Assembly (NCBI GenBank): GCA_029379385.1
Contig: CM055611.1
Coordinates: forward strand, 1,984,001 to 2,048,000
Direction: 5' to 3'
DNA from: Quillaja saponaria
Lineage: Eukaryota; Streptophyta; Magnoliopsida; Fabales; Quillajaceae
Length of the DNA stretch: 64,000 nucleotides
Below the pieces are notes generated by a model. That model saw only the letters and a program-made list of their open reading frames with translations. It had not been told where the DNA came from and did not search any database. Positions 25,901-37,633 of this stretch are shown here, piece by piece (the stretch's first letter is position 1; each line of letters starts with the position of its first letter). The position numbers and the translations under genes are program-made.

Positions 25901-28900
25901 TTGACTTCTAACAAATATATTTCAGCCCACTCTTGAATCCCATGAATCGTCTAATGCACATATATGTACCTGGTGTTAACTTTATGATACTTTTTTTTTA
26001 ACAAAAAATTAACTTTATGATACATGTTACTGCCCAAGTACTATTTCCAATTATTCCCACACCAGATTGCGGACTCTAATATTTTACACTTCTGAGTAAG
26101 GCTGTAATTCAAACCAAATAATTTGATATTCAAATTTGAATTCAATTCAAAATAAAATGTTCTAGTATTTGAATAAGTATTTGATTTACTATTCAATATT
26201 CATTAAAAAATAATTACATATAGTTATTAATTTTATATAATTTATGTTGAAATGGTGAATAGTTTTCAGCATTAATTAGCTCCTTGATTATAGACTTAAT
26301 TAGCTCCTTTGACTATAGACTTGTTAATTTCTTCTCTTTTGACTATAGGCTTGTTAGTTCCTTGTTTTGATTGGCTCCTAGATTATAGCTTGTAATTATA
26401 GCCTTGATTGGCTCCTTGATTGTAGCTTATAGTAGCTATTTTACACTATAAATATATATTCATTGTGTGAGGTATACTCACTTAATTCACCCACAATTCT
26501 CTTGGATTTCTCTCTTTCTCTCTAAAATTTAACATAGTATCAGAGCTAGGGGAGAGAAAATCTTAATTTTTATTTTACGTTGTGTCTCTTTCTAGCATAT
26601 CTCTCTACTGTTGCATTTCATTCCAACAGTACGATCAAAAATCAAGGTCTAGTCATTTTCACTATTGTTTATCAGTACTGTTTACCGATACTGTTCATCG
26701 ATATTATTCATTGGTATGTCTACCTCCGAAAAATCTGAAATTGGTATGTCAAAGCCTAGTACTTTTACCACTGTATTTTTTAGATCCCTTGTTTTCACTA
26801 CTGAGAAATTGAATAGATCTAATTATTTATCTTGAGTTGCATCTATTGAGTTAAGGTTTCTGGGACAGAGATATGAAGATCATCTCACAAAATTATTGGT
26901 CGATATTCTAACCCCTGAACAACCCAGTTGGAAAAAGATCGATGCCCAATTATTCAATTTACTTTGGGCATCCCTTGAACCTTCTATATTACAGATTTTC
27001 CGGGCATATAAGACACGTTTTGAATTATGAAAACGGTCCAGAGGTTTATATACTAATGATATCCAATGTTTTTACACTGTGATTTCTAATCTGTTAAATC
27101 TAAACCAGGTTGATCAAGATATGTCCACTTATTTGGCTCAAAATGTCAAAGCTAAATTTGCTGAAATATTACCTCTTACCACTGATCTAGTTGACCAAGA
27201 GGCACAAAGGGACAATTTATTCATGATTCTCACCCTACATGGCCTCCGAGCTAATTTTGATCCAGTTCGCAATCAGATATTAGCAAGTATTCTTTCCATG
27301 GAAACGTGTTTGATTGAGTGTTACATATCTCCTCTCTGATAGTAACACATGTTGAGAATCTATTCTCCTGATTCCTCGATCTTGATCTCCCACTCTAGTA
27401 CTCGTGGAAGTCAAGGTCGAGGGGGTCAAGGCAATGGACCTCCTCAATGCACTCATTGTAAAAGGATGGACCATAACAAAGAAAAGTATTACCAGCTGAT
27501 TGATTATCCGGGTCCTAAAGCTAACATTGTTCAGTCAGCCAATCCACTTGCAGTTTCTCCATCCGAAGACAAGCTTCTTAATATGTCATTATCATGATAC
27601 GTTCCTACAGTACCAAGCTGCTCAGCAATATTCTCATGATAATTCTGTCGCCTACCTCTCTAAGACCTCTGCTGACACTTGGGTTCTTGATTCAAGTGCC
27701 TCTGATCATATATCCGGTAACCCTAAACTTTTTTCTAGTATTAGTAATCAACCATCACTTTCTACTGTCACTATAGCTAATGGTTCCACAACCATTGCTA
27801 AAGGTATAGGTCAAGCTACACCATTATCTTCTTTACCTTTAGAGTCTGTGCTTTACGTCCCAAAATGTTTGTTTAGTCTAATTTATGTTAGTCAATTGAG
27901 TCATTCTCTCAATTGTTCTATCACTTTCACTAATAATTCCTTTATTATACAGAACTGACATATGGGACGAACGATTGGCAAAGGTCATGAGTCATAAGGC
28001 CTCTACTATCTTACGACACTATTTACATCTTCGGTAGCTTGCTCTACAGATGTGTCACCTATTCTTATTCGGAATCGGTTGGGTTATCTTAGTCTATCCA
28101 AATTTCAAAAGATGGTTCCTTATTTGTCATCTTTACCATCTTTAAATTGTGAGTCGTGTCAGCTTGGCAAGCATACACATGTTTCATTTCCAAGGCATAG
28201 TAGTTTTAGAGCATAGTCTACCTTTCATCTTATTCATACTAATGTTTGGGGTCCTAGTCGTGTTAGTTCATTTTTGAGATTTCAGTATTTTGTAATCTTT
28301 ATTAATGACTATTCTCGTTGCACGTAGTTATTTTTAATGAAAAATCATTCTGAATTATTTTCTATATTCCAACAGTTTTTTGTTGAAATTAAACACAATT
28401 TAGTGTTTCTATTCATATTTTGCATAGTGATAATGCACGTGAATACTTTTTTACATCATTTCAACACTTTATGACATCTCAAGACATGCTGCATCAATCA
28501 TCTTGTTCTCATACTCCTCAACAAAATGGAGTTGCTTAGCGCAAAAATAAACATTTAATTGAAACCACTCACACTTTATTAATTCATAGTCATGTTCCAC
28601 TTCGGTTTTGGGGTGATGCTATCCTTACTGCGTGCTATCTCATTAATCGCATGCCATCTTCCATATTGCATAACAAAATTCCGCGTTTTATCATCTTTCC
28701 TAATCATCCCTTATATCCACTTCAAGCTTCGTATCTTTGGTTGCATTTATTTTGTTCATGATCTAACAACTGAACAAGATAAACTCTCTTCCAAATCAAT
28801 TAAGTGTATCTTCTTTGGTTATTCTCATTTTTAAAAAGGATATAGTTGTTACTCTCCAGATAAGAATCATTATTTTATCTCCGTTGATATCACATTTTTT

Positions 28901-31900
28901 GAGAAATCCTCATTCTTTCCCTTAACTATTCCCAAGTCACCTCCTATCTTTGAGGCTCTTCCAGTTCCTTATCTTAGATCATATGAACCTGCACCATCTG
29001 CCTCACCTGCATCACTACCTGAGTCTTCTACCTCATCTGAGGAGTCCTCTCCAGGTTTACCATCGTCGTTCTTTACCTGAACATCCAGCAGACGCTGTTG
29101 ATGTACCTGATGATTCACACTCTGTACCAACACCTTCATGTACCTCGGATCCTGCTCCACCACTTGTTTTACGAAGAGGTACTCGTTCAACTCATAATCC
29201 GTACCCTATTTATACTTTTTTGAGTTATCATCATTTATCTTCACCCTATTATGCACTTGTATCCTCTTTGTCTTCTATTTATGTTCCAAAGTCCACCAGT
29301 GATGCTCTTGCTCATCCCGAGTGGCGACAGGCCATGGTTGATGAAATAAACGCCTTATATACTAATGGTACTTGGGAACTGGTCCTTTTACCTTCTGGCA
29401 AGTTTACGATTGAATGTAAATGAGTATATACCGTGAAAGTTTGTCCCAATGGTTCTATTGATCGCTTAAAGATTAGATTAGTCGCAAAAGGTTACACTAA
29501 GGTCTATAGTGTGGATTATTCAAAAACTTTCTCTCCCGTATCTAAAATTGCTTCTGTCACAGTGTTCATTTCTCTAGCTGCTATTTTTGATTGGTCACTC
29601 CATCAATTGGCCATCAAGAATGCTTTCTTACATGGTGACCTTGATGAAGAAGTCTTTATGGAGCAACCACTTGGTTTTGTTGCTCAGGGAGAGTCAGGTA
29701 TGGTGTGTCAATTGAAAAAGTTTCTATATGGCTTGAAGCAATCTCCCAGAGCTTGGTTTGGTAGGTTCAATGAAGTTATTCTTAGTTTTGGCCTTCAGAG
29801 ATGTACTGTTGATCACTCAGTTTTCTACAAATATACTTCTAATAGGAAGAATTATTTTAATTGTATATGTGGATGATATTGTGATTACAGGTGATGATAA
29901 ACATGGGATTTAGCAATTGAAATCATTCCTACAATCCAAGTTTCAAACAAAAGACTTAGGACAGTTAAAACACTTATTGGGTATTAAGATTGCGAGATCA
30001 CAGTTGGGGATTTGTCTTTCTCAAAGAAAGTATTGTCTGGATGTCTTGAGCAAAACAGGTATGTTAAACTCAAAACTTATGGACACTTCCCAACACTAAA
30101 CTTGTACAAGATGAAGGGGAGCTACTAACGAATCCTAAGCAATACAGACATCTTGTTGGTAAATTAAACTATCTCACAGTCACTAGACCAGATATTACTT
30201 TTACAACTAGTATAGTTAGCCAATTTCTTTCTCAGCCTCGAACATCTCATTTGAATGCTGTTATTCGTATCCTTAGATATCTTAAAATTGCACCCGGAAA
30301 AGGGTTACTATATAAGAACCATGGGCACACTCTAGTTTGAGGATATGGTCGTGGTTACACATTAATTTAGAAACATGATCTACTCCAGTTCAAGATTATA
30401 GTAATGCTGATTGGGCAGGCTCTCCATTTGGTAGAAGATCTACTACATGATACTGTATATTTATGAGAGGAAATCTTGTTTCTTGGAAAAGCAAAAAGCA
30501 TATTGTTACAAGATCTAGAGCTGAATCTAAATACAGGGCCATGACTCATACCTCTGCTGAGTTAGTTTGGCTAAAAAATCTACTAGAAAAACTTGGATTT
30601 CAACACTCACGGCCTATAGAGTTAGTATATGATAATCAAGCTACATTACATATTGCTTCAAATCCAGTCTTTCATAAACGAACAAAACATATAAAAGTTG
30701 ACTCTCATTTCTTTCGTGAGAAGCTTATGGATAGTACAATCAAGACCACATATGCAAAATCTGAAGATCAGTTAGCAGACCTATTTACAAAGCCTTTGGC
30801 AAGAAACCGGCTGCAATATCCGTGCAACAAGCTTGAATATATAATCTCTATGCTCCAGCTTGAGGGAAAGTGTTGAAATAGTGAATAGTTTTCAGTATTA
30901 ATTAGCTTCTTGATTATAGACTTAATTAGCTCCTTTGACTATAGACTTGTTAGTTTCTTCTCTTTTGACTTATAGGCTTGTTAATTCCTTGATTATAGCT
31001 TTAATTGGCTCCTAGATTATAGCTTGCAATTATAGCTTTGATTGGCTCCTAGATTATAGCTTGTAATTATAGCCTTGATTGGCTCCTAGATTGTAGCTTG
31101 TAATAGCTAATTTACACTATAAATATATGTTCATCATGTGAGATATTCTCACTCAATTCACCCACAATTCTCTTGGATTTCTCTCTTTCTCTCTAAAGTT
31201 TAACAATTTAAAAAATTTATTACTTTACTAATGTTTAGTCTTAATATGATGTTGTTTTATATTTAAGACTATTTGTAATTTTTTCTTTCTGTCTATTTCA
31301 GTTGTATGGTGGTACTTGTAATTTGTGATGATGGTTGTATAACTTTAATATTCACATCGTGGTTGTAAATTTCTTAGTTTTATTTTATTCATATTCTTCA
31401 AACATGAAATTTTCATATAAATATCATTTCCTACAATGGAAATTCAAATATTTGAATTTGAATTCAAAATATTCATCAAATTCAAATTCAAATATCATTT
31501 TAGATTCGAATAAGTATTCAAACTTGAATTCGAGTAGTTGAATTTAAATAAAAATAATAAGATATTCAAAGCTATTCAATTCGAATTCCAGCCCTATTTC
31601 TAAGTGCACGTTGACAAAATTTCAATCCATAATGAAAAAGGGAAACTCAATTTTCTTCCACTGTTTCTACTAGCAATTACATGTTCTACTGTAGTTGTTG
31701 TTCCAATGGTTGTATAATGTTAAAGAAGCCAAATTTGTACTTGCATACCTATCAGCACTACAGCTGAGGACCTTACAACTATTGCCGGCAACTTTAACAG
31801 AAGTTACAGCAGCTGAATGATTACCAATACTTTTGATGCGATCAAAGTTCCTGCCATAGAAAAATTGTCATTGACATGCACGCTGAATAAGCTAATGTAT

Positions 31901-34900
31901 CCTGGAAAGAGATGAAGCCAAACCTTTTTACATTATAAAGATGGATTATTCGATCACGACTCCCTGAAGCAAGGTAGTAATTGTCATTTGTGGTTTCTTT
32001 GGATACAATGTCCTTCTGAGTTGCCAAGCTGAAGCTCAATGTAAGAATCTCTGCATCATGAGCACCCTGAACATATAGTCACATTTATTCCCATTTGATG
32101 CATAGAACTCAAATGCCTCTCAAAAAAAAGCATGGATACAACATAGTACTCAATATTGCATTACTTTTGCCCAATAATTTCAAAAATATACTATGGTTCC
32201 TGAGTTCACCTGTAAGCATAAAAATTCAGAGGTTTGTAGGTTGTAAATATGAATGTTTCCTTCGCAATCACCGGCGGCAAGGTACTTTCCATCTGAACTA
32301 ACTGCAAGCGACCGGAACCCTCGAGTGCTAATATCTGCCTCCACAGCATCACGTTCAAAAACACCAGCAGATACTGCAACAAGGAACAGGGCAAGTGCTA
32401 TATATGAGAAATAGATAAATGAAAGTAATTAGTCCTCCCCATAAGATCTTAAAAATAAAACATGCAAACTCTTATAATAATGCTTGAGAATGTCTGAGAA
32501 CAGCCTGACAAACAAGACAATTACCTAAACGTGTAGTCCCTGTCAGATCAGTCTGTAAAGAGTGGTATTCTGCATCTTTTTCTGATAAATCAGATTGTAA
32601 AGCAAGATCCCATAACCTAATTGTACCATCAGCAGAGCATGTCGCAAAAGAAACTCCACCAGAGCAACCTCTAGCAACACATGCAAGAGATGAGTCATGC
32701 ATATTTTCACAACATAGATTCTTGATATCCCATATGCATGCAGCATGTGAAACTAGCACAAAGCACCTTGTAGCCTGGAAAAGAAATGGAAAGGTCTGTA
32801 TTGGCAAGTTGTAATCTATACACAAGTTATACCACATTAAATTTGGGGCATAGGACTTGTATAACAAGAGTTCTATCTGTTGCATATACGTGAATATGAA
32901 TTGATCAAGAAAGTGCATGGTCATCACCTTATTCAAATCATGAATGTCCCATATGTAGAGGCTATGATCTCCGTAAACAACCACTGAAAAGCAAAATGGT
33001 TGCACATTTTAAGGGGTTAGTCTTTGTAAAATACATCATGAAAAACATTGTGGTGCAGGACCAACTGATATTTTAATCGAAAGGGGCAATTCAAAATGCA
33101 ACAATAATATTATTTCATCAAAAGTTCTTTTCTTTTCATCAAAGTTTTTTTATGACAATGTAGCAGGGGTCATTATATAGACTCCTTGGAAAACACTACT
33201 GGCATAAAAGGTAAATCTAGAGTCCTAAAAAGGAAACCCTAATGACATAAAAATAAATCTAGAGTTCTAATATAAAGGAAACTAATAACTCCTAATAATA
33301 AAATTGTTATAAAAACTTTTGATGAACAAAAAAAAATATTGATAATAATATTGTTGCCTTTAGAATTATCCTTTCAATTTGTCACTTTCGATTAAAATAC
33401 CAGTTGGTCTCGCCTCAATTTAGTATCACAGACTAGTCTCTCATCCCTTTTCGAAAAATCATAAATCTTATTACTACATTCTCCATCACATTGTGATGCT
33501 TGAGTGCTCACCAAGCTTTTCAGAGGTTGAGAACTGACAAGCAACTGCATCTGGCAGGGTAACAACTGTTGAAAATCCTGCTCCGGAACAATATCAGTTT
33601 CTTCATGATAGCTTTTGGCCTTTGAATAAACTACAGTTCCCTCATATTTGAGAGTATCACGGGAAAACATTTGGACTATTCCAGCATTGCATGCACAAGC
33701 AATCAGCTTGTTGGATATAGATAGTGCAAAACTCTTTTTAACCTGAAAATTATATTATGCAATTGTGAAAAAAATTATTGAAGGAAAGAAAAAGAAAAAA
33801 AGTCAGCATGTTATGAAAAACCAATGATTAAGTTTTAATTCAGTGGATTTCAAGATGCGAAGATTACTTACACAAAAATGCAGGGAAAAAAAAAAAAAAA
33901 GACTTGCGGTGCTGGTAATTGTGCTCGTTGAAGTCAACTTCAAGTATCCATATGTATCATATAAGCTTTTGAATTTGAAAATGATCAAGACCTATATCTT
34001 TTTGGGCATCCGAAAGTTCAAAATATCACAAAACTTGATCTATTACATATTGAGAAATTTAGAAATCCTAAAGTTTGTTAGCCCAAACATTGATTTTTCC
34101 TAATACAGTATTCGAAATTAGAAAATAAAGATTACAAGAATGTCATTTAGCATTTAAAACTTGGATCAATGTGGAAAATCTTTTTTTAATTCTAACTATC
34201 CCAGGACTTATTCAACAAGTTAGGTCCCTAAAACATTTCCAATTCGCATAGACAGAAGTGATATCCTAAAGATGTCATGAAGAATATATGATCAACAGCA
34301 GCAAATACCTTTAAATCCACAGACTTTCTGATCGACAGTCCAGAATGTATAATCCACAAAATTCCTATAAATGGAAAGACATGAAATAAGACTACAGTAG
34401 ATCCTATGTCAGAAACATTGATGCATCAATGCTGCAAGGTCTCAATTCAGACATAAACACCTTAGACAGATTTTGAACTAAATCAAACCTGCATCGGTCA
34501 ATGCATAAATAGGAAAACAACTATCAGCACTTTTGCAATTAGTGGATCCAGTATTGCCCCATATAGCATATGCAACAGATATAAATGAACTTCCTTTCTG
34601 AAGATCGAGGTTAACAGGCTTTCCCTGCATTGCTGATAACCCCGTCCTTGCATTTAGGTGAGATCTCGAAGATGATCCAACTGCCCAGAACTTCAAATGC
34701 TTCTTGCCAGCAGTTACAATGAATTTTGCATCTGATGAGAAACTAACACTTGAGACAGCATGACAAGATGAACTTGCTTTAAGCTTAGTAAGTAGAGCTC
34801 CATTTCGCCATTCCCAAAGGTAGATGTACCCTCCAACAGATACCAAGTGTTTACCTTGATAAAGTATACATATGTAAGAAAATATTGAACACCATCTCAA

Positions 34901-37633
34901 GAAGCTGAGTAACATAATAGAGAAATGTAACTGATATGTGGTAACTAACCATCAGATGAGAAAGAGATGCAAGAAATTCCATATAGATGGCCTTTTAATT
35001 CAGCACTAAAGGCCAAAGTAGCAGAATCCCACACTAACACTGAGGGTTGAGTTCCTGACTGCAAAAACAATTAGATTGTTGTAACTAAGGAACATTTAGT
35101 AACAGTGTTATCAAAGGCTCTAGGCGCACCTAGGCGCTAGGGGTCCCTGCAGCCTAGGCGCACACCATAAAAAAAATCTACATACAATAATTCCAAGCTT
35201 ACAACAAGTAAAAACTAACACCATTAAGTTATGATATAGAAAAAAGTATCCATAGGCAAGAAATCCAGCAAGTAGAAAGTAAAGGTTGATAAAAACGATC
35301 TAGGTAAAGTAAATATGTCAAGCAAGTAATCCACTAAGCTAACAAGTAAAAATTGAATTTATACTTTTTTCTTAAAGATGGCAGAGATAGCTAAGGTTTA
35401 ATGCTGATTATTACTGCTGAGTATCCTCTATTTTTCAGGTACAAAACAAGGCAGAAATAGTTAAAGTTTAAGCCACACAAATGCTTTGCTTTTTGTGTAC
35501 AATAGCAGACATTAGACTAAGCAAAAGATGAAAGAGAAGAATTAGTAACTAAAAAACATGATAGATAACAGGTAGACTTACACTGAAAATATGCTTTGTT
35601 TTTTTGCCAAGGAAACTCAGACTCAGTAGACTACTTAGTATCAGGATTTTGGTTTAGCTGTTGTGTTAGGGTTTTTTTTTTTTTTTTTTTTAATGTTTTA
35701 GGGACCTTTCAGGTTTCTATTAGGACTCTTTCCAATGTTTGACTTTTCCTATTTATGAGGAAACTGAAAAATTGAAGAGTTTTCCTTAAAAAGAAAAACT
35801 GAAGAGTTTTTTCAAAAAAAAAAACTTTCAGTGCTTAAGTGCACCTCATGGCACCTCAAAACATGAAAAAGCAGCGCGCCTAGTGAGCCTAGGTAGCGCC
35901 TTAGTATCAGCGCCCGCCATTAGAGGTGCAGAGGCGAGGGGGTCTGCGCCTTTTGCGCCTTTAATAACACTGTTTAGTAAGTCCTTAAAGTCATGAGGTT
36001 AAAGTTATTGTCTCTTCCAATTCTTCCAATAGAAAGAGAGCACTAAGCTTGAAAGAGAAATGCAGAAGTTACAATCTTCTGTTAATTACAGAGAAGCTAG
36101 GAGATAAAGTAGGAAAGTTAATGTGCATTCATCATTGTTATTCAGGTTTTGGACTTACGAGGGTTTTCAAAGATGAATTTTGAAAGAGCATTGACAAATT
36201 TTGGGTGCCATTGGAAATCTTTTATTTACCATCTTGAAATTTTTTATTGTTTTTTTTTTTGTCACAATTTTCCTTTTTATTTAATGAGGATTTCTTATCC
36301 CCTTCATTGTACTCTTGTCTCTTCTATTAATAACATTTCTTTTTTCTATCAAAGAAATAAAAAATAAATACAGAACATTGTAATTTAAGTCATTGTATGT
36401 TCTTCCCAAATCTTTATCGTATCCATGAACATTGAGAAGGATAAAAAATGGAAACAAGAACAAAGACAAGACAATATCTTAGCTAACAGCAACTACATCT
36501 AGCTCTATAAAAAAATGGCAAACAAAGATCACTTCCTTTCAGAAAGATCACGGGAAATATCTTTATTCAGGATAATGGAATCTGTTAATCCTGGTACTAA
36601 ATTGCTCTTGTCAATAGACTAACAGCCAAAGAAAATATATTAACATGTCCCATACTATGTACTGAGACTGTTTACACAGACAAATGTTGACTAGAACATT
36701 GAAATGCATTTTTTTTCCTTTCCATGAAAGAAATATACCATGTTAGATCATGAACGAGTCTAACTTATTGGGATTAGGCCTATAGGAACATTTTTTCAAT
36801 GGTGAAACAAAATCAATTAATTGAGCATTATAAAGGCCTGTACATAGCTTTAACCAACCCTGTACCACCTAAGCTTCTATAGGCCTGTAAGCCAAAGATT
36901 CAAACTTTTAACTCACAATGGATATGAAGGAATTCATTCAAATTAAAAGTATAAATATAATGCAATAGCAAGTATTCATTTGATGCTTCAGAAGCACCAT
37001 CACTTTCCAATTTGTGACCACCACAATCTGAAGAATATGGCTATATTCTACCAAGGGTCTAAAACTCCTTGAGCTTTAACTTTTTACAAACTATATATAG
37101 AATGGCAGATTATATGCATAAAAGATTCTCACCTCTCCAGCTGCTATGAAGCGTCCATCCTTTGACATTGCTACACAGCTCAAAGGTTTAGGCGCTCGAT
37201 GAGAAACCATGAGGTGTGACTGAGTGCCAGAATTCACATTATAAACCACCACAACACAGCCCGCCAAATAGGCACAGTTGGCAGTTGAGATATTGGAAGC
37301 CAGTCCATTGCCATTCTTTGTCGTCAATCCAATAATCTCCTCCAAAACAAGCTGCAAAATTAAAACAGTGAGACACCCAGAAGGGAAATCGCAAACCATT
37401 TCCGAAGTAATTTGGCAGGCAGTTGCGCAAATGTAAGGAGAAAATAATAAATCAATATTCAATATCCAAGTTAACAAAACCTTCTTTCCTCACTTCAAAC
37501 TTTTTTTTTTTTTTTTTTTTCTAGGGAAACAAACAGGTTTAGGGTTTATGGCGTGAGATCAAACATTGTACTATATGCACAATCTCACCTTTGATGGTGT
37601 TTCTGGTTTCTTGAATTTGCGATTCGTCTTCAT
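19912..37633 (-). CDS. WD40-repeat protein, WDR62/MABP1-like, 20 coding exons
   Basis: Animal WDR62/MABP1 are MAP-kinase scaffolds; the plant role is not known to me. Exons, 5' to 3' on the minus strand: 37633-37589, 37351-37133, 35058-34950, 34854-34489, 34364-34309, 33742-33512, 32983-32928, 32774-32525, 32373-32210, 32066-31924, 31850-31749, 25766-25628, 25482-25396, 25322-25161, 23638-23303, 22539-22397, 22320-22201, 21810-21605, 20968-20774, 20397-19912. The junctions are GT-AG and phases agree except as noted below. The protein starts MKTNRKFKKPETPSK. WD-type strands include YIYLWEW, YGDHSLYIWDIHD, ACIWDIKN, IRLWDL, IIHLYNV and GGDGCVFVWKV, consistent with two propellers, followed by a Ser-rich tail and a helical C-terminus (about 1,200 residues). 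Problems: the frame must change inside exon 6 between 33556 and 33596 to join SKAKSYHEETD to LPDAVACQFSTSEKL; exon 16 to 17 is out of phase unless a donor at 22473 is used; the exon 19 acceptor is ambiguous by 3 bases. Introns 2, 6, 11 and 14 hold transposable elements. The gene could be intact with assembly indels, or decaying. Confidence 0.88.
24306..24510 (+). mobile_element. SINE-like unit flanked by 23-base direct repeats (intron 14)
   Basis: A 23-base direct repeat (24306-24328 and 24488-24510, two mismatches, core TTAGGTGGAATG..TT.TTTGACA) flanks 159 bases. These start TGGTATTAGAGCC and contain GGAGTTCGAACC, which resembles a pol III B box. The layout fits a tRNA-derived SINE with target-site duplication. 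An alternative is a small LTR or TRIM relic, because TGGTATTAGAGC also resembles a retrotransposon primer-binding site. It lies in intron 14 of the WD40 gene on the opposite strand. Confidence 0.4.
26245..26534 (+). repeat. Copia 5' LTR
   Basis: It is 290 bases long, starting TG and ending CA. It contains TATA-like CTATAAATATATA near 26447 and several related units of the form GATTGGCTCC(T/A)TGATTATAGC. It differs from the 3' LTR by substitutions and by one fewer internal repeat unit. Confidence 0.92.
26700..30875 (+). pseudogene. Copia gag-pol remnant
   Basis: Recognisable pieces in order: a gag region (26720-27340) with in-frame stops near 26833 and 27028; a zinc-knuckle-like CTHCKRMDHNKEKY (about 27451-27492) whose last Cys is Tyr; protease-type WVLDSSASDHISGN (about 27680-27720); integrase-zone CQLGKHTHVSF (about 28160-28190) and a core with several stops; reverse transcriptase with AIKNAFLHGDLDEEVFMEQP (about 29610-29670) and YVDDIVITG (about 29864-29890), separated by a frame change; RNase H with KHIVTRSRAESKYRAM (about 30500-30545). 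At least several stops and frameshifts break it, so no functional product is expected. Confidence 0.92.
30871..31205 (+). repeat. Copia 3' LTR
   Basis: It is 335 bases long, 45 more than its partner. The difference is mostly an extra internal unit of the form GATTGGCTCCTAGATTATAG around 30990-31080. The shared 3' part (CACCCACAATTCTCTTGG through TTTAACA) is nearly identical to the 5' LTR. Confidence 0.92.
33011..33449. mobile_element. Small inverted-repeat element (MITE-like) in intron 6
   Basis: The core arms at 33059-33083 and 33385-33409 are reverse complements over 25 bases with one mismatch (GACCAACTG(A/G)TATTTTAAT... ). Weaker pairing extends outward to about 33011 (AAGGGGTTAGTC) and 33449 (GACTAGTCTC..CCCTT). 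No reading frame is inside. The ends are approximate because I could not read a clean target-site duplication. It lies in intron 6 of the WD40 gene, just downstream of the exon with the frame break. Confidence 0.6.
35103..35972. mobile_element. hAT element, 870 bp, non-autonomous, in intron 2
   Basis: Terminal inverted repeats CAGTGTTAT(C/T)AAAGG lie at 35103 and, inverted, at 35972. Both sides carry a perfect 8-base duplication TTTAGTAA (35095-35102 and 35973-35980), the hAT hallmark. The subterminal regions are strikingly rich in GGCGC/GCGCC motifs (CTAGGCGCACC, GCGCGCCTAG, TTTTGCGCC), while the interior is AT-rich with a T22 run. There is no transposase frame. It lies in intron 2 of the WD40 gene. 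Confidence 0.92.

Larger units (their letters stand above)
26245..31205 (+). mobile_element. Ty1/copia LTR retrotransposon, degenerate, in intron 11
   Basis: The 5' LTR is 26245-26534 and the 3' LTR 30871-31205. Both begin TGTTGAAAT and end TTTAACA. The flanks carry a perfect 5-base target-site duplication, ATTTA (26240-26244 and 31206-31210). A primer-binding-like site (TAGTATCAGAGCT) follows the 5' LTR, and a purine-rich GAGGGAAAG precedes the 3' LTR. The internal domains run gag, protease, integrase, reverse transcriptase, RNase H, which is the Copia order. The element is in antisense orientation to the host gene. Many stops and frame changes make it non-autonomous now. Confidence 0.95.
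26098..31597. mobile_element. hAT-like non-autonomous element, split by a Copia insertion
   Basis: The left end (26098, AAGGCTGTAATTC) and right end (31597, GAATTCCAGCCCTAT) form an imperfect terminal inverted repeat. The flanks TTCTGAGT (26090-26097) and TTCTAAGT (31598-31605) make an 8-base target-site duplication with one mismatch, as expected for hAT elements. The interior is AT-rich with many ATTTGAATTTG/CAAATTCAAAT-type inverted motifs. Without the Copia insertion it is about 0.53 kb. A related element lies at 41842-42798. It sits in intron 11 of the WD40 gene. Confidence 0.65.

Noticed and set aside
26582..30876. Several separate small genes in the Copia region
   Set aside because: They are fragments of one broken gag-pol, bounded by two LTRs and a target-site duplication.
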